Assembly: GCF_004011695.2 (NCBI RefSeq)
Contig: NC_082420.1
Span: forward strand, 248,001-312,000
Origin: Ascochyta rabiei
Lineage: Eukaryota; Ascomycota; Dothideomycetes; Pleosporales; Didymellaceae
Reading direction: 5' to 3'
DNA length: 64,000 bases
The notes below the pieces were generated by a model. That model did no database searches. It had not been told where the DNA came from and was given only the letters and a program-made list of their open reading frames with translations. The position numbers and the translations under genes were made by a program. Below, piece by piece: positions 1 to 9,860 of this stretch. Position 1 is the first letter of the stretch. Each line of letters starts with the position of its first letter.

Positions 1-2110
1 ACACATTTAGTAATAGGCTTCTTTATCTTTACGCTTCTAATACTATCTATTTATACATTTTTGCTTACGCGTTAGTAAGGCGCTAATCTAGTTAAACTCT
101 TATCTTAAGGTGTCTAGTAGGTTATCTATCTTTTACTAGTAGTTATCTATTTCTTTATAGGCTATAATGTTATTAAGTATATTATTCTTATATACGCTTT
201 TAGGTTTTAGTTCTATAACTATTAACTCTCTACTATTAGGGGTAAAGTAACGCGTTCCTTATTTGTAGAAAGGTCTGTTATACTTCTTACCTACTTAAAC
301 TCTACTTTTAGTCCTTTTATATTCTACTGTGTAGTATTATTAATTGTTTTTAGAGTAGTACTCTATTTCTTTGCCTATTTAGGTGTTCTAGTAAGGTGTT
401 GCTATATAAATTAGAGGTATAATATAGTTGTTATTGTCCTCTAGGCTAGACTTTAGGTCTTCTAGCAGTTATCCTATATTATTAGTGAGAATTTCCTATT
501 TACTAGCATCTATATTATTATAATTATAGGTAAGTACACTTAACTAGCAGTAAACCTTATTTATCTAGTAATTCCTAGTAAAGTAGCCTAGTTTGCTACA
601 GTTGTAGCAGTCCTTACTACCTTCTAATTACTTACCCCCTCTAGGCTTCTTATTCTATTACTTAGGTAGTTCTTTATTAAGGTTTAAGAGGTCTATAGCT
701 TTAGATCTATAGTATCTACTCTAAGTGTTGCCATAAATACAGTAACTAGTGTTTAGCTAATTACAGCCTCCTTATTATCCTCTGTTTAGGTTGTGCGCTA
801 CTAGTTCCTTAGTAGCAGATAGTTAGTAGTAATAGCAGTAGTACATGCTCTAGAGCTGTCTTAAAGTTCCTACTAAAGTTTATAGAGTTGTACGCTAATA
901 CTAATAGTAGTATTAATTAGCTTATTAAGGGTTTCTGTGCTTGCGCTAGTGCGCATAAGTTCTTTCTTAACCTTAGGCTCTAATCCTTATTAGAACATAG
1001 TAATTAGAGCAGTGTTGTTCTAGTTATTGTTAGCAGTAAGCTGCTAGAACTCTACAGCGTAGTTAGCAGCTAACTTACCCTGCTTAATCTTCTAAATGTT
1101 ATAGTAGGTAATATGTAGTTTGTTAGAGACTCTAAAGATTAGTTTAATCTTCTCTTTAAATAGGTTAAAGTCCCTTATCTATACATCTATATTATCTAGA
1201 GCTTTACTAGCTTAGTACTGCTATATAAAGAGCTTAATCTAGGTAAACACCTTACTACGTATATAGCTAGCTGTAAGGACTACTTATTTAACCTTAGAAA
1301 CCTTCTTACCTTAGAAGGTAAAGAAGAGGTTCTATTATATAAGCTAGTTATTAAGCTTACTACAGTCTCTATAATAGAGGTTAGGCTTATTAATATTTAT
1401 AGTGCTAGTAGTAACAGTTATGTCTATAATAACGTTGCTAGACGTAGAGTTACTAGGAGTAGCATAGGATCTAATAGTACTTATCTTAGGGGTGTTTAAA
1501 ATGCTAAAGTTATACTTTAGTTAAAGACTATAAGCACTAATTCTATTAGTTCTTAGGGATAAGTACTAGTAGATTAGTTAGGGTTATTAACTAAGCAAAG
1601 CTTGTAAAGATAAGGTGTACTAAATAGTACAGAGTAGACTATCTAGTTTAAGCGTAGGTTAAGATTCTAAAGAAAAACTTAATTAATAAGGTTAAATATA
1701 AACTATAAGGTTTATGTTCCTACTAACTATATACTCTGATAATAGTATTAGTAATAGAGACTAATTAGTGTTAAGGATTCTTTAATTACACTAATTACTA
1801 ATTATACTAATTACTAATCGCACTAATTATACTAAGCCTAATTATATTATATAATCCTTAGCCTCTTACTAAGTACTAACACTGTTATATTTGCTTACGC
1901 TAAACTTAATAACTTATTATAATTACTATGCCCTATACACTGTAATTAGCTTATATCCTTCCTATATTCTGTAGATTGTAACCCCTATACCCTAATCTTA
2001 AAGTGTAATTAGTCTAATTACCTTATCTAATCCTAGTAAGGTCTATAGTCTACTTAATCTGTAGTAAGCTTACAGAAATATTATCCTTTACTATAATAAA
2101 ATGTTATAAA
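1..2110 (-). mobile_element. RIP-degraded LTR-retrotransposon remnant (Ty3/Gypsy-like)
   Basis: The stretch is strongly TA-rich, has almost no long open frame and is full of TAG/TAA/TTA trimers, unlike the GC-balanced genes from 2.8 kb on. Read on the minus strand it still shows a gag-like protein (separate entry), so this is a retrotransposon copy lying 3'-5' and running off the window's left edge. Damage is of the C-to-T and G-to-A kind typical of RIP in Pezizomycotina. I could not delimit LTRs. The part from about 1.65 to 2.1 kb holds no recognisable protein and could be the 5' LTR/leader; that is a guess from position only. Confidence 0.75.
560..1450 (-). pseudogene. Dead gag polyprotein of the Ty3/Gypsy-like element
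   Basis: Minus-strand translation gives a broken Retrotrans_gag-like domain: fragments such as KIKQGKLAANYAVEF (near 1095-1050) and GLEPKVKKELMR (near 990-955) match the usual fungal gag pattern of a coiled segment followed by a MF-x-x-GL-x-x-x-VK-x-EL-x-R stretch. Stops sit where Trp or Gln would be expected (TGG or CAG/CAA to TAG/TAA). Downstream, at 609-568, lies a CCHC zinc knuckle whose frame reads CYNCSKLGYFTRNY: the first two Cys survive, while His and the last Cys both read Tyr, each explained by one transition. No full-length frame remains, so it cannot make Gag. Confidence 0.75.
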
Positions 2111-2150
2111 TTTACTATTCTAGTAGTATTTACTATAGGGAGTCTTTTAG

Positions 2151-2422
2151 GTTTTAGGATAACTAGCAGAAAAGCCTAGGCTACCTACCTATTAATAACA
2201 TTAACATAATAAATCAATACCACGTTTATAGGCCTATTTTGTTCTATGTTGTTCTCTGCTAAACGCTTATTAAGTTAATAGTAGAAGGCTTATCTGACAT
2301 TATGTACACTAAGGCGTAGAATAAAATAGAGCAAAATAGGCCTGTAAACGTGGTATTGGTTCAGTATGTTGATGTTAATGATGAGTGGGTGGCCTGGGCT
2401 TATCCGTCATTTATCCTAAAAC
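2151..2422. repeat. Inverted (foldback) repeat, about 96-bp arms
   Basis: Left arm 2151-2247 and right arm 2326-2422 are reverse complements with scattered C/T and G/A differences; the inner 30 bp around ggcctattttg.tctat are nearly perfect, and the outer part pairs through the shared gttttaggataa motif. About 78 bp separate the arms. The left arm is AT-shifted like the retrotransposon, the right arm keeps more G and C. It may be a MITE or paired DNA-transposon ends; no target-site duplication was identified. Confidence 0.65.
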
Positions 2423-2531
2423 ATGAAAGGGAGTGTAAACGCGTTTTTTTTGGTGGCTCGTGCGCGACGCTTGATCGGCTCAAAAAAAACCAAGGTCCCT
2501 CTTAGGTAGTAAGCATGGTTACCTTCTACAG

Positions 2532-2610
2532 GTTGTCTTGGCTCAGTGGGCAGAGCTGGGCCCTGAAAGCTTGGTCTCACGGGCTTGATGGGGCTTGAAT
2601 GTATTTCAAC
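2532..2610 (+). other. tRNA-like / SINE-head-like segment
   Basis: Positions 2539-2549 match the RNA polymerase III A box (TRGYNNARNNG) and sit in a perfect D-arm, GCTC-AGTGGGCA-GAGC. At 2592-2602, GGCTTGAATGT resembles a B box with two pyrimidine transitions. GTTG at 2532 can pair with CAAC at 2607. The anticodon arm does not fold with a standard seven-base loop, so it is not an intact tRNA. A decayed tRNA or the head of a tRNA-derived SINE are both possible. Confidence 0.3.
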
Positions 2611-2688
2611 GAGATGGATTGAGGGGTAGTGGATGGAGTGGTTTCAGTTGAGTGGATTGGTTTGGATGGTTCCGGGATACGCTATGCT

Positions 2689-2835
2689 GTGCTCTGTCTG
2701 CTCTGCTCTGTCTGTTCTGTCTGCTCTGCTCTGTCTGTACTGTCCGCTCTGCTCTGTCTGTTCTGTCTGCTCTGCTCTGTCTGTTTTGTCTGCTCTGCTC
2801 CGTCTGCTCTGCTCTGTCTGCTCTGCTGCTCAACT
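2689..2835. repeat. 23-bp minisatellite, pyrimidine-rich on + strand
   Basis: About five imperfect copies of a 23-bp unit built from TCTGC/TCTGT blocks. It begins just beyond the VPS9 stop codon (2849-2851, minus strand), so it lies in that gene's 3' UTR or flank. Several overlapping frames across it are open only because of the repeat. Confidence 0.85.
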
Positions 2836-2848
2836 GTGATACCGCGGG

Positions 2849-5800
2849 CTACGGATTCGCAAGACCGAGACACGCGTCGACTGCGAGTCCTACACTGCGA
2901 TGGGTAAGTACGTGTTTGCGCGTCTGCTCACATGACTTGGATGTTGGTTAAAAAACTCACCGGCCTTCTTTCTCGCGCACCACATCCGAGATGACCTCAC
3001 GGTCCAGCTGCGGAAACATGCCCGTCAGCGTCTCGACGACGACTTGGTGCTCCTGCGCTTGGATGCGACGCGCCTGCTCCGCCTCTGCGCTTGCCTGCCG
3101 CGCCGCTGCGTCTTGGGTGCTCAGTCGCTGGCGCGCGCGCTCCTCCTCGGCTGAGAGGCGGGGCGGGAGCTGGGGTTTCTCGCTGAACGGGGCCGACTGG
3201 GCGCCGGGGAAGCGCTCGTGGCCGTGTTGCTGGTGGTGGTGGGCGTTGGGGGACAGCGGGGTGGAGCTGCTCCGCGGCGGTGCACTGCTCGATGCGTGCG
3301 TGTCTGTGTCGGAGAAGATGCGGCCGATGGTGCTGAGGGGCCGCTGGATGGTGCGCAGGAGGCCGGCGACGGCGGCGTTTTCCTCCTCCGGCTCGTCCTT
3401 TGAGTCGGGTTGGTCTCTGTTGCGCAGCGAAGTGGAGCGGCGCGGGCCTGCCGTTTGCGCTTCCATGGAGTTGCGTGTGATGACTTCGGGGCGGGAAGGT
3501 TCTGATTTTTCAGAGATGTGGTGGTAGTGCGGGCTCGGCATGCGGTGGTTCTGGGTGGAGGTATGGACATGGACGGGCCCGGCTGCGGACTCGGGGTGAA
3601 TCTCTGCAGACTCGGGGGCGTGCTTCTCAGCGATGGCGGACACGGCAGCTTCGACGTTCCTGTCGAATTCTTCGTCGGTCACGGTGAGAGAGGTCTTGTC
3701 GAGGCCTTCGATAAACTGCACGGCGCCCATCAAGGAGGAGATGTAGTAGCCCGCCTCGCCTCCGAGTTTGTCTTGGTTGCGGAATCGCAGGATGTACTGC
3801 ACGTTGCTGACGAGGTGGTCTGGGTTCGCCTGCAGGACGGTGTAGATGAGCAAGGGGACAAAGGCGTCGGCGGACTGGTCCGACTTGGAGGTGCGCAGGA
3901 AGCCGAAGATGACCTTGCAGCAGTTGAGGACGCAGATGACCTTATCGCGGGGCGCACGGTAGGTTTTGATCTTGAGGAGCTCCTGCTGGGCGAGGGCGAG
4001 AAACTTGCGGCCTTTGTCGCCCACGTCTTGGATGTCGAGATGCTCTTCGCGCACCCATTTGTAGATGCGCACCTTCTGGGCCAGGACCTGATCGCGCTCC
4101 ACGTCCTCCTGGTGCTGGCCCCGGCGGCCGGGGGGTGGGGGCTCCTGGCGGCGGCGGGATTTGCGCGGGGATGCGGGCTCGGGGGGTGGGATGGCGGGGG
4201 AGAAGGTCTGGTGGTAGAGCCTGTTCATGACGAGCTTCTCCATGCCCTCGCGGGCGTTGTCGAACTCGGCGTCGGAGACGGAGCGCCAGACGTCGCACTG
4301 GGCCATCTTCTTGCTGATGAAGTCGAGGAAGTCGGCGATGATCTTGACCTGCTCGTGGACCATCCACTGCTTCTTGCCAAACTCGAGCAGGAAGGAGCGT
4401 AGGAACTTGGCGACGGGGTCGGCGGTGCGGTGGCGCAGCTGCTCGAGGAAGCGGTGGAAGTCAAAGGGCAGGTCGGGCTCGGGCTCGGGGGCTGGCTGGG
4501 CGGGCTTGTACTTGGGGGCGTGTGCGCTGGGCGAGCTCGGCTCGACAAAGGAGGTGTTGGTGCCGACTCGGTAGAGCGACGAGGTGCGCGGCGGGGGCGA
4601 CTGCAGCGAGCGGACCGAGGCGGCGTCGTCGGCGGGCGCGGGGGTGGGCGCGGGCGCGGGGGTGGGCAGCGGCTTGTCGACGGGCATGAGACTCGAGCGG
4701 CGGGGCGGGAAGGCGGGCGAGTCGAGGCGCGGGGAGCTGGGGTCGGCCGTGTGCGCGGCTGCCTTGTCAAACTGCTCCATGATGCTCTGGATCTCCGAGT
4801 GGTCGTCGTTGGCGGCGTGGTCGGCGCCGTCCAGCTTGGTCGTGTAGTCGGCGGCGGCGGCATCGTCCGAGGAGCGCGCGCTCTTGTCGTGGTGCGGGGG
4901 CGGGGGCGGGGGCGGTGACAGCGGCGACGTGGAGCGACTGGGGCTGTTGCTGTGGCTGTGGCTGTTGTTGTTGTTGTTGTTGTTGTTGTTGCTGTGGCTG
5001 TTGTTGTTGCTGTGGCTGTTGTTGTTGCTGTGGATGTCGTTGTTGCTGGTGGCCAGGTACTTGTCGTCCTTGGGTGGTGGGGGCGGCGGTGAGGGAGAGC
5101 GGACGGGCGCCTTGCCGGCTGCCTTGTCTGTGGGCGTGGGCGTGGGCGTGGGTGCTCGCGGAGGGGTCGAGCTGGACGGGAGGGGGGTCGAGCTGGACGG
5201 GAGGGGGGTCGAGCTGGACGGGAGGGGGGTCGAGCTGGACGGGAGGGGGTCGAGCTGGACGGGAGGGGGGTCGAGCTGGACGGGAGGGGGGTCGAGCTGG
5301 ACGGGAGGGGGGTCGAGCTGGACGGGAGGGGGGTCGAGCTGGACGGGAGGGGGGTCGAGCTGGACGGGAGGGGGGTCGAGCTGGACGGGAGGGGGGTCGA
5401 GCTGGACGGGAGGGGGGTCGAGCTGGACGGGACGGGCTTGGACGTGGACGTGGATGTGGACGTGGATGGGGACGTGGACCTGAACCTGAACCTGGACCTG
5501 GACCTGGACCTGGACTCGGACTCGGACTCAAGGGGCGACGACTCGACGGCCATGGCCTGCGTCTTGGCCGTGAGCTGCTCGACCAGCTCCGCCGTGCTTC
5601 GCTCCGCTGGCCTGCTCGGCTCCGTGCTGTCGACTGTTGCGCCCGAGTCTGGCGCCCGCTCGACCGGCGCCTGCTCGATCGGCTCCCCCTTCGCCGTCGC
5701 TATGCCATCGTCGACCGCTGCAGGCTGTCCCTCTTCGTGCACGTGCACGTGCTGCCCCTCTTGTGCGTGCTGCCCCCCGTGTGCGTGCTGCCGTGTGTCT

Positions 5801-5856
5801 CCATGGCGTGCGTCCTGGCTTGCGGCGGGTTGCGGAGCTGCGTTCGGGCGAGACAT
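2849..5856 (-). CDS. VPS9: Vps9-type Rab5 guanine-nucleotide exchange factor with CUE domain
   Basis: Predicted endosomal GEF that activates Rab5/Vps21-type GTPases. Reading 5' to 3' on the minus strand: a long disordered N-terminus (5856 to about 4500; Ser/Arg, Pro and Asn/His/Ser tracts), a helical bundle (about 4480-4200), the VPS9 domain (about 4110-3650, with the conserved ADAFVPLLIY and GYYISSL segments) and a C-terminal ubiquitin-binding CUE domain. The CUE domain is completed by splicing: exon 1 ends at 2961 (donor GTGAGT), the intron is 2895-2960, and exon 2 is 2894-2849, restoring the RVGLAVDACLGL helix. The start at 5856 (MSRPNAAP) is favoured because the frame reads as protein from there. 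A 20-bp unit in a 21-bp minisatellite (5245-5249) breaks the frame. With that base restored the product would be about 980 aa; as written, the intact downstream frame starts at Met 4780 and still carries every domain. The Rab5-GEF motif Thr is Ser here. Confidence 0.88.
4945..5035. repeat. GTT/GCT trinucleotide tract in VPS9
   Basis: Imperfect GTT/GTG/GCT triplet array on the plus strand. In the VPS9 frame it encodes an Asn/Ser/His-rich tract in the disordered N-terminal region. Unit length is three, so size variation would not disturb the frame. Confidence 0.85.
5163..5427. repeat. 21-bp coding minisatellite in VPS9, 13 units, one unit 20 bp
   Basis: Thirteen units of a 21-bp repeat built on TCGAGCTGGACGGGA plus a G run. 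All later full units inspected have six G, but the run at 5245-5249 has five. Twenty-one bp equals seven codons and would keep the frame (PSSSTPL repeats on the minus strand); the short unit shifts it. On the N-terminal side the Ser-Thr-Pro frame joins the Met at 5856; on the C-terminal side the same Ser-Thr-Pro frame joins the VPS9 domain. Confidence 0.9.
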
Positions 5857-6166
5857 GGGCCGCGTTCGGCGATGCGACTTGGGCACGGCGTGGGTTCGTG
5901 GGCGAGTCGCTTCCCATGGACCTGCAGTCGCGGCGGCGAGCTTCGGTCGAGGGATTCCGCCGTCGGACCTGCCCTGACCCTGTCCGCGTCTCCAACCAGC
6001 CCTCGGCCTCTGGCTCCCGCCCTGCCCGCTAGCCAACCGCCTGCGCCACAACACATCACGCCTGGACCTGTCTGCGCCACAACACCACGCACCCATCGCC
6101 AACACCATCGCCATCGCCATCGCCAACACCAACGCCAACGCCAACACCAACACCAACGCCAGCGCC
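5857..6166. promoter_or_regulatory. Shared divergent promoter, VPS9 / ASNSD1-like gene
   Basis: About 310 bp between the proposed VPS9 start (minus) and the ATG at 6167 (plus), so both genes must be driven from here. The right part (6080-6165) is a low-complexity CACCATCGCCAA-type repeat immediately before the ATG, probably 5' UTR. I see no clear TATA box. Confidence 0.5.
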
Positions 6167-7889
6167 ATGTGCGGCATCTTCTTCTCCCTCAGCCGCCATG
6201 GCTACGTGGCACCAGACGACAACACTGCGACACGCTTACATAACCGAGGCCCTGATCACACGGGCCTGCACCAAGTAGTCCTCTCACCGCAACAACACCA
6301 TGCAACCTTCTTGTCCACGGTGCTGTCCCTGCGAGGCACGTCACTCGTGCCCCAGCCATTGCTAGACAAAGTTGCTGGCTCTGTGCTTTGCTGGAACGGC
6401 GAGGCTTGGTCGATTCATGGACACGCCGTTGCAGGCAACGACGCCGAGCTCGTCTTCGACCTTCTGCTCAAGACGTGTGCGTCTACCAGCTCACCATCGG
6501 ATGCCACCGCTTCGGTGCTTCAGCTTCTGTCTGCCATAAGAGGTCCCTACGCCATCGTCTTCTTCGATGCTGTAAACAGGCGCATCTTCTATGGAAGAGA
6601 CTGCCTTGGGCGACGTTCGCTGCTGAAAAAGTCCACAACAGACGGCACCCTTGTCTTGTCGAGTGTGTGCGACAACGCCACAGGTGACGCGTGGGCTGAG
6701 GTGGAAGCCGACGGTGTCTACGTCATGGACTTGACCTCACCAAACCAACACAACATAACCCATATCCCCCATACTCGCATCGGAGAGCCCGCAACCTCAC
6801 CTCTTTCATTGGTGGGTAGGTGCTGTTCGCCGAGGAGCTTGCTGACACCTGCAGGCCTTGCCCTTTCCACCCATGAACCGCCAGATTCCAACATGTACCG
6901 CTGAAGCCGACTACCGAAGCCTGCATCCATTCAAAGCATCCCTGCTCCAATCTTTGGAAGCTCGCACCCAGCACGTCCGGGAAGCCGTAAGCCCTGCACC
7001 GGAATCCCCTAACCACGCAGCCAAAGTGGCCGTCTTGTTTTCTGGCGGCCTCGACTGCACCATCCTCGCACGACTCTGCCACGATCTGCTTCCCCTTGAC
7101 CAAGCCATTGACTTGCTCAACGTCGCTTTTGAGAACCCGCGCATACACAGCAAGCTTGAACCTGGCACCAGCCCTTACGAGCTCTGTCCAGATCGCATCA
7201 CAGGACGCTCGTCACATGCTGAGCTCAAGCAGGTCTGTCCAGGCCGCACGTGGAGGTTTGTCCCAGTCAACGTGCCGTACACAGAAACAGTGGCACACCG
7301 TACGACGGTCATGGCGCTCATGCACCCCCACAACACCGAGATGGACCTCTCCATATCGTACGCTCTCTACTTCGCCTCGCGTGGAAATGGCGTCGTCTCT
7401 TCCCCGACTGACGGCGCGACCAAGCCTTACACAACCCCTGCATGTGTGCTGCTCTCTGGCCTCGGCGCAGACGAGCTATTCGGTGGCTATCAGCGCCACG
7501 CAACCGCTTTCTCCCGCCACGGCTACCAGGGCCTCATCCAAGAGCTCGAGCTGGACTTCGACCGCCTTGGCAAGCGCAACCTCGGACGAGACGACCGCGT
7601 CATCAGCGACTCTCGGAAAGAGGTGCGCTTTCCGTTCCTCGATGAGGACTTGATCGCCCTAGCGCTCCGCCTCTCGGTCGCCGACAAGTGCGACTTTGGC
7701 CAGCCAGAGTACCGGCCTTCAGACGATCCGTCGCTGGTCATCGAACCTGCCAAGCGCATACTGAGGATCCTTGCCTATCAGCTCGGCATGAAGCGCGTTG
7801 CGACAGAGAAGAAGCGCGCTATCCAGTTCGGCGCGCGGACTGCAAAAATGGAGACCGGCAGAACCAAGGGGACGCATGTCCTGACATGA
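6167..7889 (+). CDS. Asparagine-synthetase domain protein (ASNSD1-like)
   Basis: Two-exon gene: 6167-6811 and 6855-7889, about 559 aa. The product begins MCGIFF, so after Met removal Cys2 would be the N-terminal nucleophile of a class II glutamine amidotransferase domain (about residues 1-215). The second part has the PP-loop ATP-pyrophosphatase motif LFSGGLD and the LSGLGADELFGGY block of asparagine synthetases. Length and the C-terminal KKRAIQFGARTAKME block fit the ASNSD1 family (human ASNSD1, yeast YML096W) better than true asparagine synthetase Asn1/Asn2. The exact substrate of the family is unsettled. The intron is only 43 bp but has a clean CTGAC branch site before CAG and joins complete codons. 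Confidence 0.85.
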
Positions 7890-8185
7890 GTGAGTGAGAC
7901 TAGAATTTCTCCTCTTCCCTGGCAATGATTATACACAACCCAAATGCTCGACACACCAGTCCTTCCTCAGACGTTGTCGCTTGCTTAAGTGGCGCCTCGT
8001 ATGGTACGTGGTGTTGGTGAGATTGAACTTGTAAAAGGCAAGTCTGAGCCTTGCATTCAGCCTTGACCATTCCTAATCTCAGTCAAACTGTCACTGACGC
8101 AAACTATGGACAAGAAACAAATAGTGTCCGATGCAAACACGTCTTCCTCAGACCGCGAAGCATCGCCACAGCTACACAGCAACAC

Positions 8186-8719
8186 TCAGCCCTGCAACCC
8201 ATCCTTGATCATTGCATCAATGAGCTGCACATGCCTATCTGCGTTCGTCTCACTCCATTCGGTATCGTAGTTGAGTCCATATGGCCAGATGTGTCCACCT
8301 CCGCAGTTAATCACCGCACTCGCACCATCCCAGCTCCTCAGCAGCGGCAGCGCCGTCCGCCAATCGCCCGCCGCGCACTTTGTGTCGAACGCGCTGGTCT
8401 GTCCAATACCCAGCGTGTGCGAGATCTCGTGCATGGCCGTGCGCTCATTCATGTACGCCCTGTTGGAGCCAAACCGCAGGTCGCCGTTGAAGTTTGCCTC
8501 CGCGGTCGGCACGCCCGGAGCATAGGCTACGCGGATTGTCTTGCTGGCGGACGAGTAGCGACCGTAGCGTGCGACGGCGAGACGCATCGCGGCTTCGATC
8601 TTGGCATAGGCGTCGGACTCGTCGGCCGAGGGCGAGGCGGACTTGGACAGCGTCCAGGTAATGGCCCCGGAGACGCTTGAAGCGTATGCCAGGAAGGGAA
8701 GGAGGATGCTGAATTTCAT
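8186..8719 (-). CDS. Small secreted zinc-metalloprotease-like protein
   Basis: 177 aa, intronless as read. Residues 1-18 form a signal peptide (MKFSILLPFLAYASSVSG), so secretion is predicted. The core has HEISH at 97-101 followed by TLGIG: the HExxHxxG zinc-protease signature with two His ligands and a catalytic Glu. In metzincins the third ligand is the sixth residue after the second His; here that residue is Gln. Two Cys in the C-terminal half could form a disulfide. Family not named: it resembles small fungal/bacterial secreted HExxH proteins. A digestive, effector-like or non-catalytic role all remain open. A TATA-like element lies about 112 bp upstream. Confidence 0.75.
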   Translation of the reverse strand: MKFSILLPFLAYASSVSGAITWTLSKSASPSADESDAYAKIEAAMRLAVARYGRYSSASKTIRVAYAPGVPTAEANFNGDLRFGSNRAYMNERTAMHEISHTLGIGQTSAFDTKCAAGDWRTALPLLRSWDGASAVINCGGGHIWPYGLNYDTEWSETNADRHVQLIDAMIKDGLQG

Positions 8720-8830
8720 GATGGCCGAGGGCTGGTATCAAGCTGCACCTTTGCGGAGCGTCTGCGTAGGGTGCGTTGCGGCGTGAGGCGTTGCTTGTTT
8801 GTTTGCACAAAGTACTGCGTCGCCGAACAC

Positions 8831-8840
8831 AATTTATATA
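8831..8840 (-). promoter_or_regulatory. TATA-like element of the secreted metalloprotease gene
   Basis: Minus strand reads TATATAAATT, about 112 bp upstream of the ATG at 8719. Position and sequence fit a TATA box; not proven. Confidence 0.45.
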
Positions 8841-9065
8841 CCCCGTCTCCCGTGCCCTTTCATCACACACGAGTTCGCCCACGCCTCTATCTACCTACCT
8901 ACCACCCAAGGACCCACCTCCCTACTAGTGCGCCCACAAAACCAGCTAGCCATGCATCGCCCGTGCTTCCGCGTTTCCTGTATAGGGCCTTGGCATCCTC
9001 TGCTGAAACACTGTCTTGCCGCTTTCCTGTACCGGGCCATCTGAACGCGCCGATCTGCACACCTC

Positions 9066-9128
9066 GGGGGATGGCACGCGGAGGATGGCACCGGGGGGGA
9101 TGGCACCGGGGGGGATGGCACCGGGGGG
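9066..9128. repeat. 16-bp minisatellite, about 4 units
   Basis: Tandem copies of GATGGCACCGGGGGGG; the first copy is divergent. Intergenic. Confidence 0.85.
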
Positions 9129-9139
9129 TTGCGCGCCGT

Positions 9140-9860
9140 CTGCGTGCGGGCAGCGGGGGGTTGGCGGGGCGCGGAAGAGGGTGAACGCGGGTGGGGTGGG
9201 TGAATGCCTCGTGCAGCGTTTGCGCAGCGTGGTGTACGAAAGCCTGACGTCTACGAACAACTAGAATTCGGATGGCGGAGTGGCTGGGATGGATGGATAA
9301 AGAGCTGGGATGGAATGAGATAGCAACGGCGACGGCAACGGCGACTGGGGGGGTGAGATGGATGCTTGGGCTTGGAGGTACTAGGTTAGAATCAATTAGC
9401 GCGCTCTATAGAGATAGAGAAGTTGTTGTGGGGTGCTGGGCTTTGGGTTCTGGGGTTGGATGGAAGATTGGTAGGTTGGTAGAGTGGTGTTTGTTGCATT
9501 CACGGTATTCACTGTATTCACTGTACCCACTGTACTCACTGTACTCACTGTACTCACTGTACTCACTGTACTCACTGTACTCACTGTACTCACTGTACTC
9601 ACTGTATTTACTGTATTTAGTGTATTCAGTGTATTCACTAACCTTCCGTTCTCGAGAACCGTGTACCATCCATCCCGCCAGACCCATCTCCACAGTCATG
9701 CAAGACACTATGTTCTTCCTTAACGTGGCGCTGCTCGCACGACTGTCCAACCAGAGCCTCGCGCAGTAAAAAGCGGCGTGCACATGTAATGAATTCAGCA
9801 TCTCCCGCCGGCCCTCGCTCGTTTTCTTGCTTGGCAGGGCCATACTCAATTCGCCAATCA
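9140..9860. repeat. Intergenic stretch with 9-bp minisatellite (9499-9640)
   Basis: At 9499-9640 about fifteen copies of TACTCACTG run in tandem, the outer ones degenerate. Frames open through it on both strands are repeat artefacts. I see no gene in the rest of 8720-10012. Confidence 0.8.

Noticed and set aside
2606..2951. Five overlapping 60-100-codon frames on both strands
   Set aside because: All are translations of the 23-bp TCTGC minisatellite; no non-repeat protein sequence. Only 2849-2894 is used, as VPS9 exon 2.
4225..6243. Long frames on both strands over the VPS9 N-terminal region (up to 650 codons)
   Set aside because: Open because the repeat units are multiples of three and GC-rich. 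Only the minus-strand Met 5856 frame up to the short unit looks like real protein, and it is treated as part of VPS9.
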